Assembly: GCA_029204225.1 (NCBI GenBank) | Contig: CM055107.1 | Location: forward strand, 27,250,572 to 27,314,571 | Length of the DNA: 64,000 nt | Direction: 5' to 3' | Source: Diphasiastrum complanatum | Lineage: Eukaryota; Streptophyta; Lycopodiopsida; Lycopodiales; Lycopodiaceae | Part shown: positions 1 to 12,357 of the stretch, piece after piece | Layout of the letters: every line of letters starts with the position of its first letter | Numbering within the stretch: the first letter of the stretch is position 1 | Program-made: the position numbers and the translations under genes | The notes under the pieces: model-generated | Told to the model about the DNA's origin: nothing | Seen by the model: only the letters and a program-made list of their open reading frames with translations | The model's database searches: none

Positions 1-1640
1 ATCTTTCCAACACTATAACTAAGATCAGGTCAGTTATAGTTAAATAGATCAAGGAGCCAATAAGCCTTCTATATAATGTGATGTCCTCAACAACCAATAG
101 ATGCTTTTACATGTTGCTCCATTGGTGTCTCGATGCCTTTACAATTCTTCATTCCAAATCTATCTAGGATGGATGTAGCGTATTTAGATTGACAAATGAA
201 GCTAAAATCACATCCTCTAATAACCTCTATTCCAAGAATGAAGCTTAATAGGCCGAGATCTACCATCTTAAACTCTTTTGCTAAAGCAATTTTTACATCT
301 CTAATTCCATCTAGATCATTACCACTCAAGATAATGTCATCTACATACAAAACAAGAATAATGATCATGCCATCATGAATACTTATATACAATGATGGAT
401 CATAGGCACTCATTACAAAATTAATGGAAATGAGAAAAGAGTTTAGCCCATGCTCTAGGTGCTTGCTTGAGCCCATAAAGGCTCTTCTTCAAAAAACACA
501 CCTTTCCTTCATGCTTTGCCTTGATGAAGACTTCGGGTTGCCTCATGTAGATCTCTTCCTCCAAATAACCATTGAGGAATGCATTTGTGAAGTCAAGTTG
601 GAATAGCTCCCAATTGAAGGTTGTAGCAAGACTAATGATCAACCTGATAGTAACAAGCTTAGCCACAGGAGCAAAAGTCTCATCATAATCAATGCCTTTG
701 GTTTGGAAAAAACCTTTAGCAACAAGCCTAGATTTATGATTGCTTATTGATCCATCTTGATTATACTTCAATCCAAATACCCACTTGCAATCAAGAGGTT
801 TCTTCCCTTGAGGAAGATCCACAAGATTCCAAGTATGATTCACAATAAGAGCATCATACGCTACTTGCATAGCATCCATCCAACTTTTAGACTTACAAGC
901 ATTTTCATAGCATGTTGGATCATCTAAAATTGAAGTAAGAAAGGTGTAAAATGTGAAAGATGATGAGCCTTCCCTGTTTCACCTTGACCATCATAGGTGA
1001 GCCTCAATGGCTCGAATCTTGCCCTTGTAGATCTTCTTGGAGTTCTTGGAGTTCTTGCATCTTGAGGTGGATCCTCAAGTTCTTCTTCACTTGGAAGCTC
1101 CTCCTCCATCCTAGCATGATCCTTGGCATCAAGATGATTAGTAGCATTATGATCCAAATCACAATCATGTCTTTCATAAAAAATAACATCTCACTACCAC
1201 CTTGCCAGTGATGGGATTGAAGACTCTATAACCTTTGCTATTCTCACCGTATCCCACAAAGATGCCTTTGATGGATGTTGCATCATCCTTCCTTCTCTTA
1301 TCCAAGGATTGGTGTACATAGCAAGTGGATCCAAAAACTTTGAGATCCTTGAGATTGGGCTTCTCTCCAAATAGAGCTTCAAATGGTGTGATTCCTCCAA
1401 TGGCTTGGTTTGGCAATCTATTGCACAAATAGTTAGCACAAGTTATTGCTTCACCCCAAAATGGTTTGGATAGAGAAGCATCTAGCATTAAGGCCTTAGC
1501 ACACTCACAAAGAGATCTATTTCTTCTCTCACTCACTCCATTTTGTTGAGGGGTGTATGGACATGACAACTCCCTCTTTATGCCCTTAGAACTACAAAAG
1601 TCAGTCAACTTATTGGAGATATATTCACCTCCATTTTCAA
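1..1640 (-). pseudogene. Copia-0 pol remnant: integrase end to reverse transcriptase
   Basis: Read on the minus strand this is the 3' half of a Ty1/copia pol. It contains the end of the integrase core (NGGEYISNKL, then QQNGVSERRN with the third acidic DDE residue), the integrase C-terminal part (VFGSTCYVHQ, GIFVGYGENS), a proline-rich linker (924-1157), RT fingers/palm (CKWVFGLKYN, YDETFAPVAK, LYGLKQAPRAW; 421-879) and the YVDD catalytic box at 335-346. There is a frameshift near 421-476. A second lies near 100, after TPMEQHV, where EDITLYRRLIGSL continues in another frame towards the RNase H linker. The element runs off the left edge of the window. At 1640 it is cut in mid-integrase against Copia-1, so the gag side is missing. 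A polymerase relic with no expected function. Confidence 0.9.
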
Positions 1641-2738
1641 AAATACAAAAAGAGAGCTAGGATGGCTCTCCACTACATTAAGATGAATGTCTCTAATGAG
1701 ATATTGAGGGAGATAGGTACTTGTACAACAACCAAAGAAGCTTGGGATTGTCTCAAGACTATCTATGAGGCTAAGAATACCTCTAGGCTTCTCACTCTTA
1801 GGAATCAAATCTTTTTAAGTAGCCAAAGGAGTGATGAGAGTGCATCTAGTTATGTTTTGAGAGTAAAAGATATTCATAGAGAACTTGTTTGTATTGGTGA
1901 TTCCATCAATCAAAATGAGCTAGTTCAAGCCATTCTCAATGGCTTGAGAAGTGAATTTGATAACCTTGTCCAATCCTATGCCATTAAGGAGGAGCTACCA
2001 AGTTTGGAGGCTCTCCAAAGTGTGCTAATTTTGGAAGGATCAAGACAAGAGTACAAGCTCTTGAGGATGGACAAGCTTTCTCTCACTCATAATGATGGCA
2101 AAGCTCTCTTTGCCAAGGATAAGCACAAAGGGAGGAGCAAGAACCAACATCAACAATCCTCAAGAAAGGACAAAGTCAAATCCAAAGACAATGATGAGGA
2201 GGAAGATGATTCCTCTAATGCTTCATCATCCAAGCTCAAGAAGAAGAAGATCAAGTGCTTTTATTGTGGCAAGAAAGGCCATTATGCCACCAATTGCTTC
2301 AAGAAGGAGAATCAACTCAAGCAAGCCAACATTACCAATGAGACGGAAGACACTATTGCAAGTGATGGAGAGGGATCTCTTATGGTCTCTAGTTTCTCAT
2401 CTACTCCTTTCAAGAAGGACGGCCTATGGTATATTGATAGTGGAGCCTCTTCACATATGTGTAGCTCCAAGGACTCTTTCTCTTCAGCATAGGGAACATT
2501 CCCTTGAAGCTTGCATCCTCTAAAGTTCTTTCTCTCTCTAAAGTTCTTTATGTACCTAAGCTTACTAAGAATCTTATTAGTGCTGGCCAATTGCTTGATA
2601 ATGGCCTTGATGTAAAATTCAATGTTGATACTTGCATTATCAAGAAGAATGATGAGATACTTGCATTAGGATCTAGATTTGGAGGCATCTATAAACTAGA
2701 TCTAAATGAGTATTTGAATGCTTGTAATGTTGCTCTTG
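1636..2738 (+). pseudogene. Copia-1 left half: gag and protease
   Basis: Plus-strand gag of a copia element closely related to Copia-C at 21 kb. It lacks the first roughly 60 gag residues and begins at the KYKKRARMALHYIKMNVS block. The capsid-like domain runs on to a CCHC zinc knuckle (CFYCGKKGHYATNC, about 2258-2299) and the protease box DSGASSHMC (about 2437-2463). A deletion of about 70 bp relative to Copia-C at about 2490 shifts the frame. Protease and GAG-pre-integrase sequence (LYVPKLTKNLIS, GGIYKLDLNEY) resumes at 2504 and stops at 2738, where the Copia-2 LTR begins. The matching right half lies at 14371. The 5' end abuts Copia-0 at a junction sharing only about 2 bp. Confidence 0.88.
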
Positions 2739-3083
2739 CATGAAATTCTACCAATTTTTTACAAGTGTACTAGTTCTAACTAGAAATGTCCAAATCATCA
2801 TGGATGTGTCCAATAAACTTTGTGCATGCCTTGCATTTCACTATGGATCACTTACAATTAATGCATGTGAGTTGCCACGAGTTTCTACAAGCATAATCAT
2901 GCTAATTCTATGTCTACAAACTATATGCAAGTTGCATTTATCAAACTAGACAGTACATAACCATGTAGCTCGAGTTCTATGTAGGCCAAACTTGGCATTT
3001 TGCATTAATGAGCTACATGCTTGCATGGTACAACATTTGTAGCAAGACAAGAAATCAATATGGATTGTTTTTCAATTTTAACA
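2738..3083 (-). repeat. Copia-2 3' LTR remnant
   Basis: On the minus strand the LTR starts TGTTAAAATTG at 3083, directly after the purine tract TTTTTAGGAG. It runs down to 2738 and lacks the rest of the LTR. Positions 2738-2876 match 14231-14370 of the 5' LTR at about 95% by eye. The left boundary has 2-bp microhomology with the Copia-1 host sequence. Confidence 0.8.
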
Positions 3084-6000
3084 CTCCTAAAAATGATCTA
3101 TATTGATTTGAACATGGATCTTGGTATAAATCCAAGGTTGGCTCTATGCTTGTTGAAGGAACTTTTGCTCAAAGGTTTGGTGAGCATATCTGCAATGCAA
3201 GACGATGTGTCGATGTGCTCCATTTGATTTCACCTCCAATGAGCTTCTCTCTCACGAAGTGATGTGAAACTTCGATATGTTTGCTCCTTGCATGGAATAT
3301 TGGGTCGTTGGCAAGGGCTTGAGCTAAAATGTTGTCACACATGATCATAGGTATATTTTCTTCCATAATTATCTTTAGCTCCACTAGTAACCTCTTGATC
3401 CAAAGCACTTTCTTTGTTGTTGTAGTGAGCACCTTGTACTCAGCTTCACATGATGAGAGTGATACAATATCTTGATTTTTGGAAAGCCAAGATATCAAGT
3501 TTCCTCCAAGATATATAACATAAGCACTTGTAGATTTCCGATCTGCTATATCACTTGCAAAATCCGAGTTAGAATAACCAATAATAGAAAGATCTTCACT
3601 TTTATATAATAAACCAAAATCAAAAGTTGAAGATATATATCTAAGCACTCTCTTGGCCTTTTTCCAATGATAAATTGAAGGATTTTGCATAGTCTGGCTC
3701 AACTTATGAACACTAAAGATTATGTCAGGTCTAGTTATTGTGAGCCAAATTAAGGAGCCTATAAGACTTCTAAAAAGTGTGATGTCCTCGAAGGATCTTT
3801 CATTACCTTTGTTAGAGTCCTTTACATTTTGCTCCATAGGTGTTTCTATACTCTTACAATTCAACATATTGAACTTTTTTAACATTGAAAGAGCATACTT
3901 AGATTGACATATGAAAGCTTTATCTTTAAGAAAGTCAATCTCTAATCCTAGAATAGAGTGTATTTTTCCAAGATCTTGCATCTTGAATTCTTTTCCAAGT
4001 GCAATCTTGGCTTCCTCAACCAACTTGATACAACTTCCTGTCAGAATGATATCATCAACATAAATAAGAAGGATGTCAATATCTTTATCAAAAAACTTGA
4101 CATATAAGGAAGGATCATAGTTACTAAGACTAAATCCTAGTGACTCAAGAAAGGTGTTAAGTCGAGAATACCTTGACCTTGGGGCTTGCTTTAATCCATA
4201 TAACTTTTGAAGAGCAAGCAAACTTTTCCCTAATCATGGATGAACCCAATAGGTTGATCCATACAGATCTCTTCTTCTAGATAGCCATTTAGAAATGCAT
4301 TAGAAACATCTAGTTGAAGAATTTGCCAATTGAAAAAACAAGCAAGAGAAATTATGATTCTAATTGACACCATATTTGCAACTGGGGCAAAGGTCTCCTC
4401 ATAATCAAGTCCATATACTTGAGCAAATCCTTTAGCACAAAGCCTAGCCTTGTACTTGTTGATTGTGCCATCTTGATTATACTTGACTCGAAAATTCCAT
4501 TTGCAACCAATGGTATGCTTGTTGGATGGAAGATCCACAAGTTCCCATGTATTATTGGCCATCAAAGCATCATATTCTTCCTTCATGGCAAGGTACCATT
4601 CCTTTGAGTTGATAGCATCATATACATCCTTCGGCTCCTCATGAGAAATAAAATAGGCACAATTAGTGGAGTTGATTTCCACTTGCTTTCCTCTATCTTC
4701 ATAGGTAAGCCTTCTAGGCTCGGATCTTTCTCTTTGAGATCTCCTTGGTGAAAAAATTCGAGGTGACTCCTCCTCAAATCTCGGCCCCATCTCTCCATGA
4801 TGATCTTCAAGGGTGATGATTGGAGTATCTTTGTGAGAATCTTTGAACTCGGCCTTCTCAAGAATGTATTTTTGATCTTCATGGAATATCACATCTCTAC
4901 TCTCAATTGTAGTTGAGGTAGAGGGAACATAGATCCTGTAAGCTTTCTTGTTGAATGCATATCCAACCATGATCCCTTTAACAGAATTAGGATCATCTCT
5001 TTCCCTTGTTTTCAAGGGCATATTAACAAAGCAATTACAACCAAAAACTCTAAGGTGATCTACCTTAGGTTTTTTTTCTGAAACAAGACTTCAAAAGGTG
5101 ATTTTCCAGCAAGAGCATTGTGAGGTGATCTATTGCACAAATAGTTTGCACAATTTATAGCTTCACCCAAATATTCGATAGGAAAAGAAGCTGCTACTCG
5201 AATTTCTTTAGCACACTCACATAAAGATCTGTTTTTCCTCTCAGCTACTCCATTTTGAGATGGAGAATAGGCACAAGAAAATTCTCTCTTTATTCCTTCA
5301 CCTTCACAATAATTATGAAACTTGTTGGAGATATATTCACCTCCTCCATCACATCTTAAAGCTTTAACTTTGCAAGAAAACTATTTTTCTACATAAGCTT
5401 TGAAGATAAGGAAGTGATAAAAAACCATAGCCTTTGAAGAAAGTAGATACAACCAAGTGTATCTAGTAAAGTCATCAATAAAGGTAACAAAACATGTTGC
5501 ACCACCAATACTTTTAGAAGAGGAAAAATGTACATCTGAATGTATGAGTTCCAATGGACAAGTAGTCTTTATAAAAGACTTCTGATATGGCTTTCTGTGT
5601 GACTTTGCAATGGCACAAGCCTCACAAGGCTTGAAATCTTTAGAAAGAGATTTTGGAAGACCAATAGCCTTCTCCTTATTAACCATAGAAGACATAGATG
5701 TAAAGTTAGGATGTCCCAACCTTCTATGCCACAGCTCCTCCTTAGATAACAAAACAACTTCACAAAAGTTTGCATTCTCATAAGAATTCAACTAAAAAAT
5801 TCCACCACATCTAGTTCCATCAACAAGGATCTCATCTTTTCTCTTGATAAAACAAGTATTGGAGTTGAACTTTACATCACAACCATTATCAAGCAATTTT
5901 CTCACACTAATTAAGTTCTTTGTAAGTTTTTGAATAAAAAGAACATTAGAAAGTACAAGAACTTTTGAAGAAGCAAGTTTCAATGGAATGTTGCCAATTC

Positions 6001-6373
6001 CTTCTATTGGACACTCATGATCATTAGCTGTGTAAATAGATCTCTTGAGTCCTTTGAAAGGTAAGATTGAGTCAAATGACTCCTTTGAACAACACATATG
6101 TGAAGAGGCTCCACTGTCTATGTACCAAGCTCCATCTTTCTTGAAAGGTGATGAAGAAAGACTGGACACCATAAGTGATCCTTCTCCATCACTTGCAACA
6201 GAATCTTCTTCAATCTCTTTGGAGAGATTAGCTTGCTTGAGTTGGTTTTTCTTCTTCAAGCAATTAGAGGCATAGTGCCCCTTTTTGCCACAGAAGAGGC
6301 ACTTCACTTTCTTCTTCTTGGTTTTTGAGTTAGAGGGATGCGATGTATCATCCTCTTCACCATCTTGATCTTC
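3084..6373 (-). pseudogene. Copia-2 gag 3' part and pol
   Basis: Continuation of the gag that starts at 13017. In order: an acidic stretch, zinc knuckle CLFCGKKGHYASNC (about 6266-6307), protease box DSGASSHMC (about 6100-6125), GAG-pre-integrase motif LWHRRLGHPNF (about 5700-5740), integrase (HSDVHFSSS; GGGEYISNKF; SQNGVAERKN) at about 5100-5560, linker and RT start (CKWNFRVKYN, YEETFAPVAN; 4230-5021), RT with YVDD at 4051-4062, and RNase H (STSAYVIYLGG, SSCEAEYKVL, HHFVREKLIGGE; 3169-4221). A stop at about 5792 and frameshifts near 5381, 5080 and 4225 break the frame, so no functional polyprotein could be made. The protein resembles Copia-C but belongs to a distinct subfamily. Confidence 0.88.
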
Positions 6374-6583
6374 AATAGCTAAAAATGGCTTATATGACCA
6401 AAATACATCAAAATGGTCTCATTTTGAAGGGTATGAAGTTTGACACTTCATCATACTGAAAAAATACAGTAAATAAAAACATTGTGGCCTGGTTCACACG
6501 TGCAAAACTCCAGAACCAAAACTATTTACAATTTTAGCCAATTTAGGCCTCAAACTAGCTAGGAAATGTTGACAATTTTCACA
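6374..6583 (-). repeat. Copia-3 3' LTR, truncated
   Basis: Starts TGTGAAAATTG on the minus strand at 6583 after the purine tract GAAGAGGGAG. It matches 12148-12357 base for base over 210 bp, then stops inside the LTR at 6374. The LTR's own 3' end is gone, including the region beyond the TATA-like site. Confidence 0.92.
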
Positions 6584-9500
6584 CTCCCTCTTCAACATTG
6601 GATGCTAGTTTCAACATAGTCTTTGAGCACATTCCAAGATTAGATCTATGCATTAAATATAGGTCCTTTCCCAATGGTTTGGTGAAGATATCAGCCACAC
6701 ACTCCTTTGAAGAGACATGTTGAAGCTCCACCTCTTTGGCAATGACTTGATCTCTCACAAAATGGTGAGCAATCTCAATGTGCTTGCTCCTTGCATGAAA
6801 AACAGGATTGCTTGCCAAGCTTTGGGCTGAAAGGTTATCACAAAGTATGATTGGAGTCTTCTCTGGTTCCAGCAAGTGAAGATCCAATAACATCCTCTTG
6901 ATCCAAAGAATCTCCTTGGTGCATGTTGTTAATGCCTTGTACTCGGCTTCGGTGGAAGATAGAGAGATAGTTGGTTGCTTCTTTGATAGCCATGAGACCA
7001 CTCCATCTCCAAGATAGATTGCAAAGGCACTTGTTGACTTCCTATCCATTTGATCACCTGCAAAATCTGAATCTGAAAATCCACAAAGGTTAGGTGTAGT
7101 ACCTCCATACAAGATGCCAAAATCTCTACATCCCGAGATGTATCTAAGTACTCTCTTTCCTAGCTTCCAATGAGCCTCACTAGGATCTTGCATAAATTGA
7201 CTTAGTTTACCAACCACAAAGCTTAGATCAGGTCTTGTGATGGTTAACCATATAAGATATCCTATTAGCTTTCTATAGAGAGTAATGTCCTTGAAGGATC
7301 TTTCATTACTTCTTGTAGTTAGCTTTACATTTGATTCCATAGGAGTAGAAACAACTTTACAATCTTCCATATGAAACCTTTTTAGAATAGAGTTAACATA
7401 CTTTTCTTGACATATGAATGTAGATTTAGAAGTTCTAATAATCTCTATTCCTAAGATATAATGAAGTTTACCAAGATCTTGAATTTCAAACTCTCTTTTG
7501 AGTGCCATCTTGATTTCATCTATATCTAGATTGTTACCACCACTTAAGATAATGTCATCAACATAGATCAAAAGTAAAGTGATATCATTTTCATTCAATC
7601 TAAAGTAGAGAGAATGATCATACTCACTCATAACAAAGTTTTGAGAAAGTAAGAAGGAATTGAGCTTAGCATACCAACTCCTTGGTGCTTGCTTTAGCCC
7701 ATACAAACTCTTTTGGAGATAGCACACATGATTAGGCTCATCATGTGAAACATAGCCCTCGGGTTGCTCCATGTAAATATCTTCTTCAAGATCACCATTC
7801 AAGAAGGCATTAGTAACATCCATTTGCCACATATCCCAATCATAAAGAGTTGCAAGAGAGATTAGGATTCGAATAGTTACCATCTTTGCCACGGGTGCAA
7901 AGGTCTCATCATAGTCAATACCATATTCTTGAGCATACCCCTTTGCCACCAACCTTGCCTTGTACTTGTTGATTGATCCATCTTGATTTGTCTTGATCTT
8001 GAAGATCCACTTACAGCCAATTGCCTTCTTGTCCTTTGGAAGCTTTACCAACCTCCATGTGTTGCTTTTGATGAGTGCTTGATGCTCATGATCCATGGCT
8101 TGGATCCATTCCTTCTTTTGAATTGCTTCACCTACACAAGTTGGTTCATCAAAAGAGGTAAGAAAAGCAAAGTTAGAGTTGTCCACCACTTGCTTTCCTT
8201 TTTCATCATAGGTTAGCCTTGATGGCTTAGCCCTTTGCCTTTGAGTCTTCCTTGAAGTTTGCTTTGGAGTGGCATCTCCATCTTCATCCAAGACATCTTG
8301 CACATCATGATGATTAGTAGGCACATCAACATCAACATCAACAACATTGGAAACATTCTCTTCATGAAAGATGACATCCCTACTTATGACAACTTTCTTT
8401 GTAGAAGGAATGTACACTTTGTAAGCCTTGCTTACTTCACTATAGCCAACAAACACACCCTTCTTTGATGAAGGATCTTCTTTAGTTCTATCATCAAGTG
8501 TGATATTGACAAAACATGTACATCCAAAGATCCTACAATGCTTGACACTCGGCCTTCTACCATAAAGAACCTCATGAGGAGTTTTACCATCCAAGGAAGC
8601 ACTTGTCCATCTATTACATAGATAGTTAGCACATGCTAAAGCTTCCCCCCAAAAAGACTTAGCAAGATTAGCATGTAGTCTCATTGCCTTGGCACATTCA
8701 CAAAGGGTTCTATTCTTCCTCTCGGCCACTCCATTCTGTTGTGGAGTCCTAGGACTAGACATCTCCCTCTTAATCCCATGTGCTATACAAAAGTCTTTGA
8801 ACCTATTTGAGGTGTATTCCCCTCCATTATCAGATCTTAAGCATTTGATCTTTGTATTGAATTGGTTTTCCATTTCATTCTTGAACTTGACAAATGCAGC
8901 AAACACTTCATCCTTACTTTTAAGAAGATAGATCCAAGTATACCTACTAAAGTCCTCAATGAAAGTTGCATACATCTTTGCCCCACCATTGCTAGTTGTA
9001 CTAGAAGAATGAATATCAGAATGCACAAGTTGAAAAGCTTCTTTAGATCTAGAAGTAGATCTAGAATAAGCAAGTCTATGAGATTTGGACAAGGCACAAT
9101 GTTCACAAACACTATTGTTTGCAACAAGACTTTTAGGGAGACCAAGAACAAGCTCTTTCTTTGCCATTACCTCCAAAGATTTGAAGTTGGGATGGCCCAA
9201 CCTCTTGTGCCAAACTTCTTGGTTTGTCAATTGCTCCCTAGCCATACATCCTTCATGATTAGAGATCACACATGCATCAAGCTTGAAAAGTTTACCATGC
9301 CTCCTACCTTGAGCAATCAAGGATCCACATTTACTTATCAAACATGCATCTCCAATGAACTCCACATCAAGTCCTTTGTCAATCATTTGACTTACACTAA
9401 GCAAATTCTTAGTGATTGAAGGAATGTACAAGACATTTTCAAGATTTGCTTTCCTATTTGTTGAAAGGGAAATAGGAATAGTGCCTATGCCTTTGATGTC

Positions 9501-10530
9501 ACATTGACCATCATTTGCAGTGTAGATGATGTTACCTTCTCCCTCATAAGACAATAAGGATGTAAAGTATTCCTTATGTCTTGTCATGTGAGATGAGGCT
9601 CCACTATCAATCCACCAAGGATCATTATCATCTATGTTGGCTAACAAACTTGAAGTCATAACAAGTGATTCACATGTGTTATGTTCTTCCTCATCTATTG
9701 TAAGATTTCCTTGCCTCTCTCCTTGCTCTCTTTTCTTCTTATAACATTCATTTGCAAAATGACCTTTTATCCCACAATAAAAGCACTTGAACTTTGACTT
9801 ATTGTTCTTAGTAGAAGAGGAAGAGGAAGAGTGATCATCATGATCAAAGTTACCACCTTTGGACCATTTCCCTTTGCCTTTACCTTTGCCCTTGAATTTG
9901 CCTTTTGTGAAGAAAGCCTCTTCACCTCCACCTTGCAAGGATGCACCATCAAGCTTTGATTGCAACCTATGTTCTTCAGCCAATAAGATTTCTTGCAAGT
10001 CAACCACACTTGGCAAGACTCTTTGAATGGCAAAACTTTGCACAAGGTTAGCATGTTCATTTAGCAAACCATTCAACATAACTTGGACTATTTCACCATC
10101 TTTTATGTTCTCATCAATGCATGCTAAATCATCACTTAGGGACTTAACTCTCAAGATAAATGCATGAGCACTTTCACCCTCTCTTTGCCTACTAGAAAAT
10201 ATTTGTCTCCTTAGGGTCAATACCCTAGATGTGGACTTTGATTCAAAGAGCTTCTTTAAGGCATTCCATGCCTCACTTGCACTTTGACACTTTCCAACTT
10301 CCTTGAGAAGTTCATTTGTAACATTCATTTTAATGATATGAAGAGCCCTTTTGGCCTTCTTATCAAACCTTTGTTGCTCTTGAAGTGTGAGAGGTCTCTC
10401 TTCAATTTCTGCAACTATGTCCATGAGTTCATTCAACTCAAGTAAGGACTCCATCCTCACTTTCCAAGTAGAGTAGTTTGATGATCAACCTTTCACTAGA
10501 CTCTAGCATGATCCCACCATTGGAAGCCAT
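6579..10530 (-). CDS. Copia-3 gag-pol polyprotein
   Basis: A Ty1/copia polyprotein for capsid, protease, integrase, reverse transcriptase and RNase H. An uninterrupted frame of 1293 residues runs 10460-6579. Residues counted from 10460: gag domain to about 170; zinc knuckle CFYCGIKGHFANEC 226-239; protease DSGAS 285-289; GAG-pre-integrase HKRLGHPNF near 420; integrase D482, D544 and E580 (HSD, RSDNGGEY, GVAERKN); RT LYGLKQAPRSWY near 920 and YVDD 967-970; RNase H D1130 or D1132, E1171, D1208. The natural start is probably the ATG at 10530 (MASNGGIMLESSERL). A one-base-type frameshift at about 10483-10487 separates that start from the rest, so initiation at 10460 would lose about 25 residues of gag. 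The last residues (EEGV) are encoded by the PPT and the stop lies in the LTR. The catalytic residues all look intact. Confidence 0.95.
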
Positions 10531-11690
10531 GATTCTAATGTTTCTTCAACTTTTAGGTTCTGTCCTAAAGCACTTAGCACTCACTTTTCTCTCAACAAAT
10601 GATAGATAAAGAGATCTATGAAGATTTAGGACCCTAAAACACTTCTATCTTGAACCTAGATGGTTTCCAAGCATAGAAAGGAAGATTGAAACACATGCAA
10701 CACTTTGCACACACTAAGAATGGATTACAAAATCAAACCAACCTGAACACACTCTTGATTAAGCTCTCAAACTTTCCAGCAAGTGACCAAATCAAGTTAT
10801 GGTGTGAAGAGTTACTTGCATTCTTAGAAAATACCCAAAACTAGGATGCCAAGATTACCTAGTAATGAACAAACTTGATCAACATATGATCAACACACTA
10901 AGATATTGATTCAACCTGTAAAACCACATGTAAACCACACTTCTAAAAGTTTATAAACTCCAGCAAGTGATAAATACAAGATTTAGAGGTGAATGAATGA
11001 GCACACTTAGTGAATCACAAGACTAGCTTCACTATCTTGTCAAATCTTGGTGTTTAGATGTAGATCTAAGATCACTTCACATGAGAATGTTCCTCAACCT
11101 GTTAAGAACCTGAAAACACACTTGCATAATGGTTAACACCTTCCAGCAAATGCTCCAATCAAATTACATAAGGAGAGTTACTTACATGCTCAACAAAGTA
11201 CACCAAAATTTATGCCAAAATTGATGACAATCTTTACAATATGCTCTTCACAATGGAGCTTACAATATGTTCACCCAAAAAAGGGGATCTTTCATCCAAA
11301 TGGGAGCTTTGCTCAGCCTTTAGGAGAATTACAACTCACTCAAAAGAGCATTTGTCATCCACTTAAGGAGAAGTTTCATCCACTTAAGGAGAGTGTTCAT
11401 CCAAGAATGGAGATTGTCAACAATAGGATTGAAAAGAACATTGTTAGTATTGAATATGCACAAGCCTCACAATCACAAATGATTAGGTGTTATGATCTGA
11501 TCCAAAATAGTTTCTTTTCAGCCTCTGATCTTCAATAGACCTGAAATATGCTTTTGATCCACAAGTTCAACTCACAAAACAAAGGTTAGTAAGATTTGAT
11601 CAACAAAGCAATGCAAAATCATGCTAGAACTTGATCAAACATCCAAATATCACCAAAAATGGAATACTTACTGTAAATAGAAGCCAACCA
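10531..11690 (-). other. Copia-3 untranslated leader
   Basis: About 1.16 kb between PBS and gag start, AT-rich and without coding similarity on the sense strand. A 108-residue frame on the opposite strand (11212-11538) shows repeated HPLKE-like words but no recognisable family, so I treat it as chance. Confidence 0.7.
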
Positions 11691-11702
11691 GCTCTGATAC
11701 CA
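11691..11702 (-). promoter_or_regulatory. Copia-3 primer-binding site
   Basis: On the minus strand TGGTATCAGAGC directly follows the LTR end TTTTTCACA. This is the usual copia PBS, complementary to the 3' end of plant initiator-Met tRNA, which primes minus-strand DNA synthesis. Confidence 0.92.
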
Positions 11703-12357
11703 TGTGAAAAATACAGATCCTAAGTGGATCTAAACTCCAAGATCATTGGCTTGAATGCTTGCACTCCAAACTACATAAGCTAGGAATTGGCAACACATTC
11801 TATGCTACCTAGAATGCAAAGAACTTGATCAAAAAGCATTTATCACAAATGGAAACTTCCATAAACATCAAGTGAGGCCCAAAATAGCATTATACAGTCC
11901 ATAATACATCAGCCTACCACTTTTGGAAAGCACCTAAGATCATACACAATAGCTTGAAGACAATACACACAACAATGCTCTCAATGGAGGAAGAAACAAT
12001 GACAATGATCTATTGATCTCAATGAAGCATACAAAAGGTTTCTCCAACCTGTTCTCCACGACTTCCCTACTATTTATGGATGAGGAAGATGACTCTCTCT
12101 CCTCTCTCTAGAAGGTACTTGACCCTAGATATTCCCTATATAGGAAAAATAGCTAAAAATGGCTTATATGACCAAAATACATCAAAATGGTCTCATTTTG
12201 AAGGGTATGAAGTTTGACACTTCATCATACTGAAAAAATACAGTAAATAAAAACATTGTGGCCTGGTTCACACGTGCAAAACTCCAGAACCAAAACTATT
12301 TACAATTTTAGCCAATTTAGGCCTCAAACTAGCTAGGAAATGTTGACAATTTTCACA
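11703..12357 (-). repeat. Copia-3 5' LTR, complete, 655 bp
   Basis: Begins TGTGAAAATTG at 12357 and ends TTTTTCACA at 11703, an inverted terminal repeat of about 8 bp with canonical TG...CA ends. A TATA-like CCTATATAGGG lies at about 12135-12145 on the minus strand, roughly 215 nt into the LTR, and is a plausible promoter. The PBS follows directly. Confidence 0.92.

Larger units (their letters stand above)
6374..12357 (-). mobile_element. Copia-3, recent Ty1/copia insertion
   Basis: Nearly complete minus-strand element: 5' LTR 11703-12357, PBS 11691-11702, leader, gag-pol 10530-6579, PPT, and a truncated 3' LTR 6374-6583. The 210 bp shared by the two LTRs look identical, which points to recent insertion. 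Its flanks are the two parts of the Copia-2 gag: KGRSK at 12358 on one side, the DQDGEEDDTS region at 6373 on the other. About 445 bp of the left LTR and roughly 40 bp of host gag are missing at that junction, so no target-site duplication can be scored. Confidence 0.92.

Noticed and set aside
2738-2945. The block shared by 2738-2876 and 14231-14370 as an independent SINE-like insertion
   Set aside because: Position next to a PBS (13774) and a PPT (3084) shows that both copies are parts of the Copia-2 LTRs.
8862-9419. 185-codon plus-strand frame
   Set aside because: Shadow of the Copia-3 integrase and pre-integrase region on the opposite strand.
11212-11538. 108-codon plus-strand frame with repeated HPLKE-like words
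   Set aside because: Lies antisense in the Copia-3 leader with no homologue that I know; repetition is of low complexity.
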